Below the pieces are notes generated by a model. It saw nothing but the letters and a program-made list of their open reading frames with translations. It did no database searches and was not told the origin of the DNA. A stretch of 20,143 nt of DNA, taken from the IMG/VR virus record IMGVR_UViG_3300027963_000412, positions 1-20,143 of that record; one strand, given 5' to 3'. This document shows positions 1-6,089 of the stretch, piece after piece. The translations under genes were made by a program, and so were the position numbers. Source of the DNA: a virus. Each line of letters opens with the position of its first letter. The stretch's first letter is position 1.

Positions 1-355
<355 letters not shown>

Positions 356-871
356 TCAGCCTTCATAATCTCTATGCATTTGTCGATCAATTTCAAGTTC
401 GTGTTGTCTCGCTAACTCAGCATCGGTTGGTTTTCTTGGATTGGGTCTTACAGGTCGTTGTCCATATCTCTCTAATGTTCTTTCTCTGGCTGCGCCTAAT
501 CTTTGTTCTTGTGGGTCTGTTGATCCTGAATAATAACCGGTTCGTAAATGTGCCAAAACATGTTTTAGATCTTCTGTTGAAGCACCATCTGGTGAACGTG
601 AGTCTAAACCTTCTACGCCTACAGCATCTCTCAGAACACGTTCTACGGCTTCAATATCCATATCACGATGATTATCTGGATTTCTCATAATTCTGATCAG
701 ATTGGATACCATCTCTTCTCGCCTGTCGGCTCTTAATGACACTCCGGCTACTTTGTTTCCGTCATTATTTCTGCGAATACTGTCTATTGAGTTTAGTCTG
801 GCTTCAAGAATATTAACTTTTTGTTCAAGTTGTTCTGATAAATTTTTATAATAGTTTGTTAGGTAGTTCAT
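356..871 (-). CDS. Putative head-packaged internal protein with shared N-terminal tag (171 aa)
   Basis: The function is not recognised. Residues 1-25 ([20 protein letters not shown] onward) form an amphipathic helix that recurs at the start of four more proteins in this window. It is followed by I21-L22-E23|A24, which fits the L/I-x-E site cut by T4-type prohead protease gp21. The rest is highly charged, probably helical, with many Arg/Glu/Asp and no membrane segment, and ends in a basic, Pro-containing stretch before an acidic tip. A TATAAATA late promoter lies 26 nt upstream. This member, unlike its paralogues, has a real leader with an AAGGA ribosome-binding site. A strong terminator follows. 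By analogy with T4 internal proteins, I infer that the N-terminus directs packaging into the head and is then cleaved. That role is inference. A structural or scaffold protein is the alternative. Confidence 0.7.
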   Translation of the reverse strand: MNYLTNYYKNLSEQLEQKVNILEARLNSIDSIRRNNDGNKVAGVSLRADRREEMVSNLIRIMRNPDNHRDMDIEAVERVLRDAVGVEGLDSRSPDGASTEDLKHVLAHLRTGYYSGSTDPQEQRLGAARERTLERYGQRPVRPNPRKPTDAELARQHELEIDRQMHRDYEG

Positions 872-897
872 TATAGTCCTTGTTCTTTTACTCTTTA

Positions 898-905
898 TAT
901 TTATA
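898..905 (-). promoter_or_regulatory. T4-type late promoter TATAAATA
   Basis: This is an exact T4 late consensus on the minus strand, 26 nt before the ATG at 871. The leader carries AAGGA at SD distance. Confidence 0.75.
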
Positions 906-912
906 AGTAAAT

Positions 913-2094
913 TTATTTAATTGGTTTTTTTGTACTAGGAAATCCGCCAACCAACATTCCTGCGTGTATTTTTACATGGTGATTGTTGAAAGATTCTACT
1001 AATTTCATCTGAGTTCCTGCAGAATGGGCGGATCTTATTTCTTCTCTTCTTCTGTTTAAATTTTCAATATGACCCATTGCTTGAGAAACTGCTTGATCAT
1101 ATGCAGTTCTTTGTTGTTTGTTTAATTTTGCGACATCTTTTGCAAGTTCAGTTCCAATGAACTGAGGACTTATTATATGTTCGTGACCCTTTCCTACGTG
1201 ATATGTATGAGAACCAAACAATTCTTCTGGTTTTGGCATTGAACCCCGATGATCTTCTGCTGTCTCCCATGCTTTTTGATATTGTGATACAATGTGTTCT
1301 GGGTCCAATCCAAAACCACTGAACCCTGTATTCAAATGAATGCCTGAATGTGGTGTTTGTCCTTTATAAACATCTTGTATTATGCGTCCAACACGACTAG
1401 AAATAAGTCCGTGGGCAGTTCCCAACAGACGTCTCATTACTTCTGTTTTTCTCTCTTTTGGTTTTTTTGTTGCATCTAAAAATTTTGCAACTTCTTTGTC
1501 AGTTGGTTCTTTTATTTCCTTTGGTTTTCTTTTTTTTCCTTTTACCTTTGCTTCTTCTGCCGCCATTTCTTCTTCTTGGGCTCTTTGACGTCTCAAAGTA
1601 CCTCTTGCCTCACTACCATTTCCAAAAATAGTTGGATCTGACCATGCTTTAATTTGATCCATCTCCCACTGAGCATCTCTTGCATGTTTCTGAATTCCCA
1701 GATGGTCAGCCTCAAGGGGTTTGGTTCCCCAACCATACATGTGTTGGACTATTGCACGTCCTTCGTCAGCATTAGCAGGTATTCTCCATGATATGGATTT
1801 TCCAACTGCTTCGGGTGGTTTTGCCAAAGATTGTGAAAAATTGGTAATTTTACCAGATACACCACTCAATTTATTTGCTGCAGATTGAACAAAATCTGAT
1901 GCTTTTTGTACTGCTCCAGAAGCTCTATTAAAAACACCTCTTCCCAAAACATTTTTTGCAACATCTGTTAAATAACCTTCTTCTACATTTATTTTTTTAT
2001 TTATCATAGAATTATTTGATAAATTATTAAGTATATTTTTTTCCCATGCAAGTTGTTTTGATAGGTTCTTATGATAATTTGTTGGGTAATTCAT
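913..2094 (-). CDS. Putative internal or structural protein with divergent shared N-terminal tag (393 aa)
   Basis: This is the largest of the five genes with the shared N-terminal helix, and the most divergent (MNYPTNYHKNLSKQL). The canonical L/I-x-E site is missing. The nearest candidate is V37-E38-E39|G40. Residues 45-100 are Ala/Ser/Gly-rich and amphipathic. About residues 160-215 are a strongly charged Lys/Glu-rich, probably coiled-coil segment. The C-terminal half carries several His-rich patches (for example SHTYHVGKGHEH) and another helical stretch. No enzymatic motif was recognised. An AATAAATA late motif sits exactly 5 nt before the ATG and there is no ribosome-binding site, so the message is predicted to be leaderless. 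It sits between two paralogues on the same strand. Packaging into the head is inferred only from the shared start. It could instead be a minor virion protein. Confidence 0.65.
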   Translation of the reverse strand: MNYPTNYHKNLSKQLAWEKNILNNLSNNSMINKKINVEEGYLTDVAKNVLGRGVFNRASGAVQKASDFVQSAANKLSGVSGKITNFSQSLAKPPEAVGKSISWRIPANADEGRAIVQHMYGWGTKPLEADHLGIQKHARDAQWEMDQIKAWSDPTIFGNGSEARGTLRRQRAQEEEMAAEEAKVKGKKRKPKEIKEPTDKEVAKFLDATKKPKERKTEVMRRLLGTAHGLISSRVGRIIQDVYKGQTPHSGIHLNTGFSGFGLDPEHIVSQYQKAWETAEDHRGSMPKPEELFGSHTYHVGKGHEHIISPQFIGTELAKDVAKLNKQQRTAYDQAVSQAMGHIENLNRRREEIRSAHSAGTQMKLVESFNNHHVKIHAGMLVGGFPSTKKPIK

Positions 2095-2099
2095 AAAAT

Positions 2100-2107
2100 T
2101 ATTTATT
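2100..2107 (-). promoter_or_regulatory. Late promoter AATAAATA, 5 nt before ATG
   Basis: The minus strand reads AATAAATA-ATTTT-ATG. If initiation follows the T4 rule (sixth base after the box), +1 is the A of the start codon. Confidence 0.6.
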
Positions 2108-2124
2108 ATTTCAAATTTTTAATA

Positions 2125-2904
2125 TTATTGAATTGAACTTGCCATGGATTGGGCAATTTCATCTTCTGACATTCCAGATTTTCTCATTCTGTCTTGTTGT
2201 TTTGTTCTAGTCTCAACGGAGGCAGTGAAAGCAGAACCAATTGGATCCAATGCAACCTCTGCTGCACCCTGTGCTGCACCTAATGATTTATCTGCTGCGT
2301 CGACTGCCCAATCAGGTATTCTTGAAAAAGCTGCTCTGGAACCTTTTTCAACAGCATCGAATACTCCTGCTTTCTCTGCAGCTGGTTTGACTAAGTGTTG
2401 TCCTATTAAATTACCAACAATTCCTGCTCCAATCCCCTTGGCTACATTGCCAGCTGCACGGCCAACTGATCTGGCAGTTGTTGATGGTATTTCTGTTGAA
2501 GGTGCCTGTGGCTTAAGATCAAGTCCGTGTCTTTTTCCAGCATCTATCATGGAAGCTTCCCATTCAGCTATCTCGGATGCCGGAGCTCCTTTAGATTTTA
2601 GATGGGATATAGCCCTTTGGTAGTCTGTATAATTCATTTCACGTGCAGCTGATGGAGCTGATGGAGCTGGCTTTGTAAGATCAAGTCCGTGTCTTGCTCC
2701 AGCTTCTACCATTTCAGCTTCCCAATCAGCTATTTGGGATGCCGGAGCTCCTTTAGCTTTTAAACTATCTAAAACTTTTTCGTAGTCTGTATAATTCATT
2801 TCACGTGCAGTAACTTCAGATTCTGACAATAATTTATTTAAATAATTTACTCGTTCTTGAAGTTGTTCCGAAAGATTTATGTAATAATTTGTTAGATAAT
2901 TCAT
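2125..2904 (-). CDS. Putative internal protein with shared N-terminal tag and duplicated 44-residue repeat (259 aa)
   Basis: The N-terminal tag [20 protein letters not shown] ends in L26-S27-E28|S29, a gp21-like cleavage site. Two tandem repeats follow at residues 33-76 and 87-130, with a period of 54 residues. Each contains REMNYTDY, a GAPAS-x-IA-x-WEA core and ends in RHGLDL. They are joined by a Pro/Ala/Ser linker. Residues 145-225 are Ala/Gly-rich and amphipathic, with GIGAGIVGNLIG as a glycine-zipper-like patch that could insert in or lie on membranes. No known domain was assigned. The gene has its own exact late promoter TATAAATA 5 nt before the ATG and no ribosome-binding site. The repeat units resemble small helical modules and may bind a partner. 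The glycine-zipper patch would fit a protein delivered to the cell envelope with the DNA, but that is speculation. Confidence 0.7.
   Translation of the reverse strand: MNYLTNYYINLSEQLQERVNYLNKLLSESEVTAREMNYTDYEKVLDSLKAKGAPASQIADWEAEMVEAGARHGLDLTKPAPSAPSAAREMNYTDYQRAISHLKSKGAPASEIAEWEASMIDAGKRHGLDLKPQAPSTEIPSTTARSVGRAAGNVAKGIGAGIVGNLIGQHLVKPAAEKAGVFDAVEKGSRAAFSRIPDWAVDAADKSLGAAQGAAEVALDPIGSAFTASVETRTKQQDRMRKSGMSEDEIAQSMASSIQ
2515..2646 (-). repeat. Tandem coding repeat, copy 2
   Basis: This encodes residues 87-130 of the 259-residue protein. It matches copy 1 with a 162-bp offset at both DNA and protein level. Both copies begin with Ala-Arg-Glu-Met-Asn-Tyr-Thr-Asp-Tyr and end with Arg-His-Gly-Leu-Asp-Leu. 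Confidence 0.85.
2677..2808 (-). repeat. Tandem coding repeat, copy 1
   Basis: This encodes residues 33-76 of the 259-residue protein. It is nearly the same as copy 2, which points to an internal duplication in frame. Confidence 0.85.
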
Positions 2905-2909
2905 AAAAT

Positions 2910-2917
2910 TATTTATA
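2910..2917 (-). promoter_or_regulatory. Late promoter TATAAATA, 5 nt before ATG
   Basis: The minus strand reads TATAAATAATTTTATG, identical in box, spacer and start codon to the promoter at 3746-3753. Confidence 0.7.
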
Positions 2918-2936
2918 ATTAAAGAATAATATCAAA

Positions 2937-2944
2937 GATAAATA
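2937..2944 (+). promoter_or_regulatory. Late promoter GATAAATA for the small membrane protein
   Basis: GATAAATA is followed by a 16-nt stretch containing AAGGAGA and then ATG at 2961. It is back to back with the minus-strand late promoter at 2910-2917. Confidence 0.55.
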
Positions 2945-2960
2945 TCTGAAAGGAGATACT

Positions 2961-3122
2961 ATGTTAGATAATATTAAGAATTTTGTGAAGTCTGTTACAC
3001 CCATCACTTGGATCCTCGTTGCTGTCGGTGTCCTTGCTGTAGTCGTTCTCACACTTTCTGCAACCCACGCCAAGGCTTCCGCAGCTGCTCCAGCAGCCGT
3101 AGAGGCCCCAGCAGCCAAATGA
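2961..3122 (+). CDS. Small single-pass membrane protein (53 aa)
   Basis: This short gene is read from ATG at 2961, 5 nt after a strong AAAGGAGAT ribosome-binding site. It ends at TGA before a perfect terminator. Residues 1-14 are polar (MLDNIKNFVKSVTP). Residues 15-32 form one hydrophobic helix rich in Val, Leu and Ile (ITWILVAVGVLAVVVLTL). The tail is Ala/Pro-rich (SAAAPAAVEAPAAK). No family was recognised. The size, single helix and late promoter would suit a holin-like, spanin-like or superinfection-related protein, but nothing proves it. Its C/G-ending codons (GTC, CTC, GCC) differ from its AT-rich neighbours. This suggests either high expression or a different origin. It is the only plus-strand gene in a block of minus-strand genes. 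The antisense reading of the same stretch is spurious. Confidence 0.75.
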   Translation: MLDNIKNFVKSVTPITWILVAVGVLAVVVLTLSATHAKASAAAPAAVEAPAAK

Positions 3123-3148
3123 GCCTATAAGCCATTCTGGTAATGAAC

Positions 3149-3177
3149 AAGGGATCCAATTTCTTGGATCCCTTTTT
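3149..3177 (+). terminator. Rho-independent terminator of the small membrane protein gene
   Basis: An 11-bp perfect stem (AAGGGATCCAA / TTGGATCCCTT) with loop TTTC is followed by TTT and an A/T-rich run. It lies 27 bp past the stop at 3122. Confidence 0.85.
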
Positions 3178-3197
3178 ATTTTTAAATTTTTTAATTA

Positions 3198-3740
3198 TTA
3201 AATATTTTTTGACATTCTTGAAAATTTATTTTTAATTTCATTATAGTCAAAAGTATTCCTTGATTGTCCTACTGTTTTATCTCTTAAAAGATTTAAATCA
3301 TTGTTGAGATTTGCTAGTGGATGATCTTCTCTTTTAATCGAACTTATCATATCTCTTCGTTCTTCTGGCATTATATCGATTGCATCTGGATTGCCGTATC
3401 TTTGAATGTATGGTGATCTTTCTTTTTGTTTAAAAAGACGGTCAGGGGTTTTGATGGCGTTAGTGTCAAGCCAGTTTTTACGTGCATCTGGATTGTATTT
3501 TGGTGGAACGTAATCAGGGCTTAACCAAGGTTTTGGAGACCATTCGGTTCCTCTTGAATCTGGTGTATTTGGAGTGAAATAATCTTTAGCTGCACCGGGT
3601 TCAAAAAATGATTTTCGAGATGGCTTTGGCTTTATATATGTGATGTCAAATTGTCCTTCATTCAATTGTGCATTAAGGACATTGACTTTTTCTTGAAGCT
3701 GATTACAGAGATTCTTGTAATAAGTTGTTAGGTAATGCAT
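3198..3740 (-). CDS. Putative internal protein with shared N-terminal tag (180 aa)
   Basis: The protein starts MHYLTTYYKNLCNQLQEKVN, the fourth copy of the shared tag. It has a clean gp21-like site L26-N27-E28|G29. The remainder is polar, Pro-rich and basic, with many aromatic residues (for example KPWLSPDYVPPKYNPDARK around 75-95) and no predicted membrane segment. It looks extended rather than globular. No known family was recognised. An exact late promoter lies 5 nt before the ATG, and no ribosome-binding site is present. The body shares nothing visible with the paralogues beyond the tag, so the tag behaves as a module fused to different cargoes. Function unknown. Head packaging is the favoured inference. 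Confidence 0.7.
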   Translation of the reverse strand: MHYLTTYYKNLCNQLQEKVNVLNAQLNEGQFDITYIKPKPSRKSFFEPGAAKDYFTPNTPDSRGTEWSPKPWLSPDYVPPKYNPDARKNWLDTNAIKTPDRLFKQKERSPYIQRYGNPDAIDIMPEERRDMISSIKREDHPLANLNNDLNLLRDKTVGQSRNTFDYNEIKNKFSRMSKNI

Positions 3741-3745
3741 AAAAT

Positions 3746-3753
3746 TATTTATA
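3746..3753 (-). promoter_or_regulatory. Late promoter TATAAATA, 5 nt before ATG
   Basis: The minus strand reads TATAAATAATTTTATG. It is the same 16-mer as upstream of the 2125-2904 gene. Confidence 0.7.
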
Positions 3754-3791
3754 AAACCGAAAAAAGGGGGGTCGGTTTAAAGATCTATTAT

Positions 3792-4253
3792 TTATTTGAT
3801 GTTTTTACTGATTACTTCACGACGATGTAAAAGATAACTATCGGTATTATTTACTTTTCCGTCGTTATTGATGTCATCATCTTCTTGGCCAACTCGATCA
3901 AGAGTTGGGAATGACTTCATAAAAGGAAGAATATTATCAATTTCGGCTTCAATATCTTGTAGATTGGATTGAATATTTCCTAAAGAACTATGGCTGGCTG
4001 CGTGTTGACTGGCTATGTCTCTGGTTGTTGGGTCATCCCAACCACGAACATTTGCCTGCCTATACATATTTGTTCCCAGAATTTTTATCTGTTCTTCGGT
4101 TCTTTTTATTCTATGAGCGGCTTTTGCTCTTTCTTTAGATAGAGCTTCATAATCTTTGGTCTTCAATGCTCTCTTGAGACCTGATTCCAAAATGTTTATT
4201 CTTTGTTCAAGATCTTCGCAAAGATTTTTGTAATAATTGGTTAGATAATTCAT
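3792..4253 (-). CDS. Putative internal protein with shared N-terminal tag and an EF-hand/dockerin-like loop (153 aa)
   Basis: The fifth tag copy ([20 protein letters not shown]) is followed by I21-L22-E23|S24, a gp21-like site. Residues 28-60 are Lys/Glu-rich and probably coiled coil. Near the C-terminus, D127-I-N129-N-D131-G-K-V-N135-N-T-D138 matches a calcium-binding EF-hand/dockerin loop. Acidic or Asn ligands stand at positions 1, 3, 5, 9 and 12, with Gly at 6 and a hydrophobic residue at 8. Only one such loop is present, whereas cellular dockerins usually have two. The promoter is GATAAATA, 5 nt before the ATG, overlapping the stop of the HNH gene upstream. The role is unknown. A Ca2+-stabilised C-terminal module in a packaged protein is the inference. 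Confidence 0.7.
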   Translation of the reverse strand: MNYLTNYYKNLCEDLEQRINILESGLKRALKTKDYEALSKERAKAAHRIKRTEEQIKILGTNMYRQANVRGWDDPTTRDIASQHAASHSSLGNIQSNLQDIEAEIDNILPFMKSFPTLDRVGQEDDDINNDGKVNNTDSYLLHRREVISKNIK

Positions 4254-4258
4254 GCAGA

Positions 4259-4266
4259 TATTTATC
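4259..4266 (-). promoter_or_regulatory. Late promoter GATAAATA, 5 nt before ATG, overlapping a stop codon
   Basis: The box contains the TAA stop (4264-4262) of the HNH gene. The spacer TCTGC is 5 nt. Confidence 0.6.
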
Positions 4267-4633
4267 TTAAATTTTTGTTATTGAACATTACCTTCTTGGT
4301 AACTGGATCAGTGTGTCTCAAAGCATGGCAATTTGGACATACAAATACACCTTTGGCCAATTCATTATCTACTTTTTGGTAGCTATTGCATGCATTCATG
4401 TTCAGATGTTTTTCTTCCTCGTGGTGAAATACCAATGCATTTGGGTTTACATTCCAACCACAATCAACACACCCACTTTTTTCTTTTAATTCATAGACAT
4501 ATTTTGTTACACCGTTATAATGTCTTTGTACCTGCTTGGCTTTATTTGCTTTGCAAACAGAGCATCTGCATCCTTTATTGTAATTTGTTACAGTTGTAGT
4601 ATTGCATACGGCTATAGATGAATCTATTGTCAT
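4262..4633 (-). CDS. HNH endonuclease (123 aa)
   Basis: This is a small HNH-family nuclease of the free-standing phage type. The N-terminus has the common pattern of a Tyr-x2-Gly-Cys-Arg-Cys-x2-Cys-Lys cluster (about residues 18-28). The catalytic part has C-V-D-C-G-W (about 55-60), N-A-L-V-F-H-H (the HH pair) and C-P-N-C-H near residues 99-103. These two Cys pairs fit a zinc-bound beta-beta-alpha HNH fold. Such enzymes nick or cut DNA and often act as homing endonucleases. No intron is seen next to it. A CTAAATA motif lies 10 nt before the ATG with no clear ribosome-binding site. It adjoins the tagged-protein cluster, where it could have promoted cassette exchange. Family assignment is firm; the biological target is unknown. 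Confidence 0.85.
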   Translation of the reverse strand: MTIDSSIAVCNTTTVTNYNKGCRCSVCKANKAKQVQRHYNGVTKYVYELKEKSGCVDCGWNVNPNALVFHHEEEKHLNMNACNSYQKVDNELAKGVFVCPNCHALRHTDPVTKKVMFNNKNLR

Positions 4634-4643
4634 AGGTTTTGTT

Positions 4644-4650
4644 TATTTAG
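4644..4650 (-). promoter_or_regulatory. Late-type promoter CTAAATA upstream of the HNH gene
   Basis: The minus-strand motif lies 10 nt from the ATG at 4633, so any leader would be about 5 nt. Confidence 0.45.
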
Positions 4651-4677
4651 AAATAGAATACCACCATATAACGAAAA

Positions 4678-4685
4678 GATAAATA
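4678..4685 (+). promoter_or_regulatory. Late-type promoter GATAAATA
   Basis: The motif lies 17 nt before the ATG at 4703. The leader holds only a weak TAAGAA ribosome-binding site. Confidence 0.5.
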
Positions 4686-4702
4686 TTATTATATAAGAAT
4701 TA

Positions 4703-4930
4703 ATGGATAAAAAATATATGTGGAATCAACCAAAAAAATCTGGTCAATCATTAGAAGACGCTATTCGTGGTGTACAACAAAAATATAAAAATCGCCCAAG
4801 TCCATTAGTCAACGTACAAGAAAATGTACATTACATTCCAACCCATGTGCCCGATCACATGTCTCCAACAAAAGACTTTAGAGATAATTTGTTAGGATCT
4901 TTTAAACCATCTAAAGATACTTTTAAGTAA
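4703..4930 (+). CDS. Hypothetical phage protein (75 aa)
   Basis: This is a small basic, polar protein (starts MDKKYMWNQPKKSGQ) with no membrane segment and no motif that I recognise. The middle (residues 30-55) is rich in Pro, His and Val and looks unstructured. The late-type promoter upstream and the hairpin covering its stop codon suggest a separate transcription unit. Start chosen at the first ATG. Only a weak TAAGAA lies 4-10 nt upstream. Codon use is A/T-ending, like the rest of the phage. Confidence 0.6.
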   Translation: MDKKYMWNQPKKSGQSLEDAIRGVQQKYKNRPSPLVNVQENVHYIPTHVPDHMSPTKDFRDNLLGSFKPSKDTFK

Positions 4931-4945
4931 CTTAAGGTTACTTAA
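4923..4945 (+). terminator. Hairpin at the end of the 75-aa gene, possible terminator
   Basis: TTAAGTAAC (4923-4931) pairs with GTTACTTAA (4937-4945) around a TTAAG loop, giving a 9-bp stem that includes the stop codon. There is no T run immediately after it; a T7 run appears only near 4972. It could therefore be a weak terminator or an mRNA 3' end stabiliser. Confidence 0.4.
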
Positions 4946-4991
4946 TATTACTTAAGATATTCTTTTGTAGGTTTTTTTATAGTTTCTTTAT

Positions 4992-5009
4992 AGGAACTTA
5001 TAAGTTTCT
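4992..5009. repeat. Palindrome centred on AACTTATAAGTT
   Basis: A 12-bp perfect palindrome (4995-5006) extends to 18 bp with one G/T wobble. It lies in the intergenic gap about 45 bp before the ATG at 5053. It could be a protein-binding operator or a second hairpin. Confidence 0.4.
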
Positions 5010-5039
5010 GTAAGTATATTCCAGATTCTCTAGCAGTCA

Positions 5040-5047
5040 AATAAATA
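5040..5047 (+). promoter_or_regulatory. Late promoter AATAAATA, 5 nt before ATG
   Basis: AATAAATA-ATATT-ATG has the same spacing as the minus-strand cassette genes. No ribosome-binding site is present. Confidence 0.6.
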
Positions 5048-5052
5048 ATATT

Positions 5053-5295
5053 ATGATCACAGAGTATACAAAATTCAATGAAACTTATTTTACAGTAAAC
5101 ATTGAACCTAAGAAACCTGTAAATATTAAAGATTTGTTTGATAAAATTTTAAACAAGCAAAAAGAACCATTTGCAAAAGTTTTTGTAATTATGCTTCCAA
5201 TGTTGTTTCCCGCAATATTAAAATATTTTAATGATAAAAATTTAAATATTAAGAACATAGCAACTGACAAAAAACATATTGTAATGGAACTGTAA
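5053..5295 (+). CDS. Hypothetical phage protein (80 aa)
   Basis: No family was recognised. The N-terminal half is polar (MITEYTKFNETYFTV). Residues about 43-58 form a hydrophobic stretch (VFVIMLPMLFPAILKYF) that could be one short membrane helix or a buried helix. The C-terminus is basic. A predicted leaderless late promoter drives it. It overlaps the next gene by one base (TAATG), so the two are translationally coupled and probably work together. Confidence 0.6.
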   Translation: MITEYTKFNETYFTVNIEPKKPVNIKDLFDKILNKQKEPFAKVFVIMLPMLFPAILKYFNDKNLNIKNIATDKKHIVMEL

Positions 5296-5867
5296 TGGCA
5301 AAAGATTCAAACAATTTTAATTTAAATTTTGAACAGCAAATGTTGAATCCCAATAATATGGGAGTCAGCAAAATAATTGCACCATATCGTGGTTCTTCTG
5401 TCAAAGAACAAGTTTATAAAAATATAGAAAAGAATGATGCAGAGTATTATAAGTTTATAGTTAAGAATTATGGTTCTTATGAAAACTTTTTATCTGAAAA
5501 AAATATCAACGATGAAGCTTCGGTTTTTGATCCAGACAGTGATTACATAATTGATACCACCATAATCACAAAAGATAGTAATCTTAAAACCGATCACATA
5601 TCGTCATATGAAGTACTTACAGAAATGCTTTCTGGAGTATGCACTGTATTTTTTATCAAACGGACCAATGGTGCATCTAGAAAATTAACTTGCACCCTGC
5701 AATCCAAATACATATCAAACACTCAAAAAAGTGTAAGACAACACTTTTTTAGTCCCATGGCAGGAGACCGAATTGGTGTATGGGATTTGAATGAACAGGC
5801 ATGGAAATCATTCTATATGTCAAGTGTTATTAAATTTGTTAGAGATGACACTACTGATCTTGAATAA
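5295..5867 (+). CDS. Phage protein with WYL_2/SH3-like C-terminal domain (190 aa)
   Basis: Residues 1-105 are polar and not recognised. Residues about 110-185 match the pattern of the small phage beta-barrel family called WYL_2 (formerly DUF2693, as I recall): a V-x-F-x-K-R-x-N-G-x-x-R-K-L-T-C-T-L strand pair, then a D-R-I-G-V-W-D-L segment and W-K-S-F before the last strand. The role of this family in phages is unknown. The fold is thought to be SH3/Sm-like and to bind nucleic acid or protein. The start codon overlaps the stop of the previous gene (TAATG). Its own stop lies inside the late promoter of the next gene. The domain call rests on memory of the pattern and needs a profile search. 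Confidence 0.6.
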   Translation: MAKDSNNFNLNFEQQMLNPNNMGVSKIIAPYRGSSVKEQVYKNIEKNDAEYYKFIVKNYGSYENFLSEKNINDEASVFDPDSDYIIDTTIITKDSNLKTDHISSYEVLTEMLSGVCTVFFIKRTNGASRKLTCTLQSKYISNTQKSVRQHFFSPMAGDRIGVWDLNEQAWKSFYMSSVIKFVRDDTTDLE

Positions 5868-5870
5868 ATA
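5863..5870 (+). promoter_or_regulatory. Late promoter AATAAATA overlapping a stop codon
   Basis: The box contains the TAA stop (5865-5867) of the 190-aa gene and lies 6 nt before the ATG at 5877. Confidence 0.5.
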
Positions 5871-5876
5871 GAATTG

Positions 5877-6050
5877 ATGACAAATGATTCCAAAAAGTTT
5901 GATCATTTACATGCAATCCTTTTCAGAGAAGCGAAGATTATTCTTTCAAAATATGAAGCATATCTTCAGGATAAAATTACGTCTAAAGAATTAGCACAAA
6001 AAATGTTAAACCTTAAAGACGTAATTAAAAAAATAGAAGACGCAAAATAA
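5877..6050 (+). CDS. Hypothetical small charged protein (57 aa)
   Basis: The reading frame runs from ATG at 5877 to TAA at 6048-6050 and encodes MTNDSKKFDHLHAILFREAK onward. The product is Lys/Glu-rich and looks entirely helical, with a possible two-helix hairpin (leucines and isoleucines spaced at heptad intervals in residues 10-55). No family was recognised. Support for coding comes from the late promoter placed 6 nt upstream, tight packing after the 190-aa gene, A/T-ending codon use like its neighbours, and a sigma70-like promoter starting 4 nt after its stop. It has no ribosome-binding site. Confidence 0.55.
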   Translation: MTNDSKKFDHLHAILFREAKIILSKYEAYLQDKITSKELAQKMLNLKDVIKKIEDAK

Positions 6051-6053
6051 TTA

Positions 6054-6081
6054 TTGACGTTTATTGTGTATGTGTTATTAT
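6054..6081 (+). promoter_or_regulatory. Sigma70-like promoter for the GMP reductase gene
   Basis: TTGACG (6054-6059), a 16-bp spacer and TATTAT (6076-6081) are followed by the ATG at 6090. The transcript would start only a few bases before the ATG. Confidence 0.55.
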
Positions 6082-6089
6082 TTGTAATA

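Noticed and set aside
427-690. Hydrophobic plus-strand frame resembling a membrane protein
   Set aside because: Antisense to the charged tagged protein; charged helical codons read backwards give Leu/Val-rich sequence.
2144-2623. Plus-strand open frame of 159 codons
   Set aside because: It lies antisense to the repeat-bearing tagged gene and has no promoter or ribosome-binding site.
2909-3118. Minus-strand open frame of 69 codons, Ala-rich
   Set aside because: It is antisense to the small membrane protein at 2961-3122, which has the ribosome-binding site, promoter and terminator; the Ala-rich translation is a by-product of GC-rich codons.
4262-4633. Group I intron or inserted homing site
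   Set aside because: No split gene or intron core was seen around the HNH gene.
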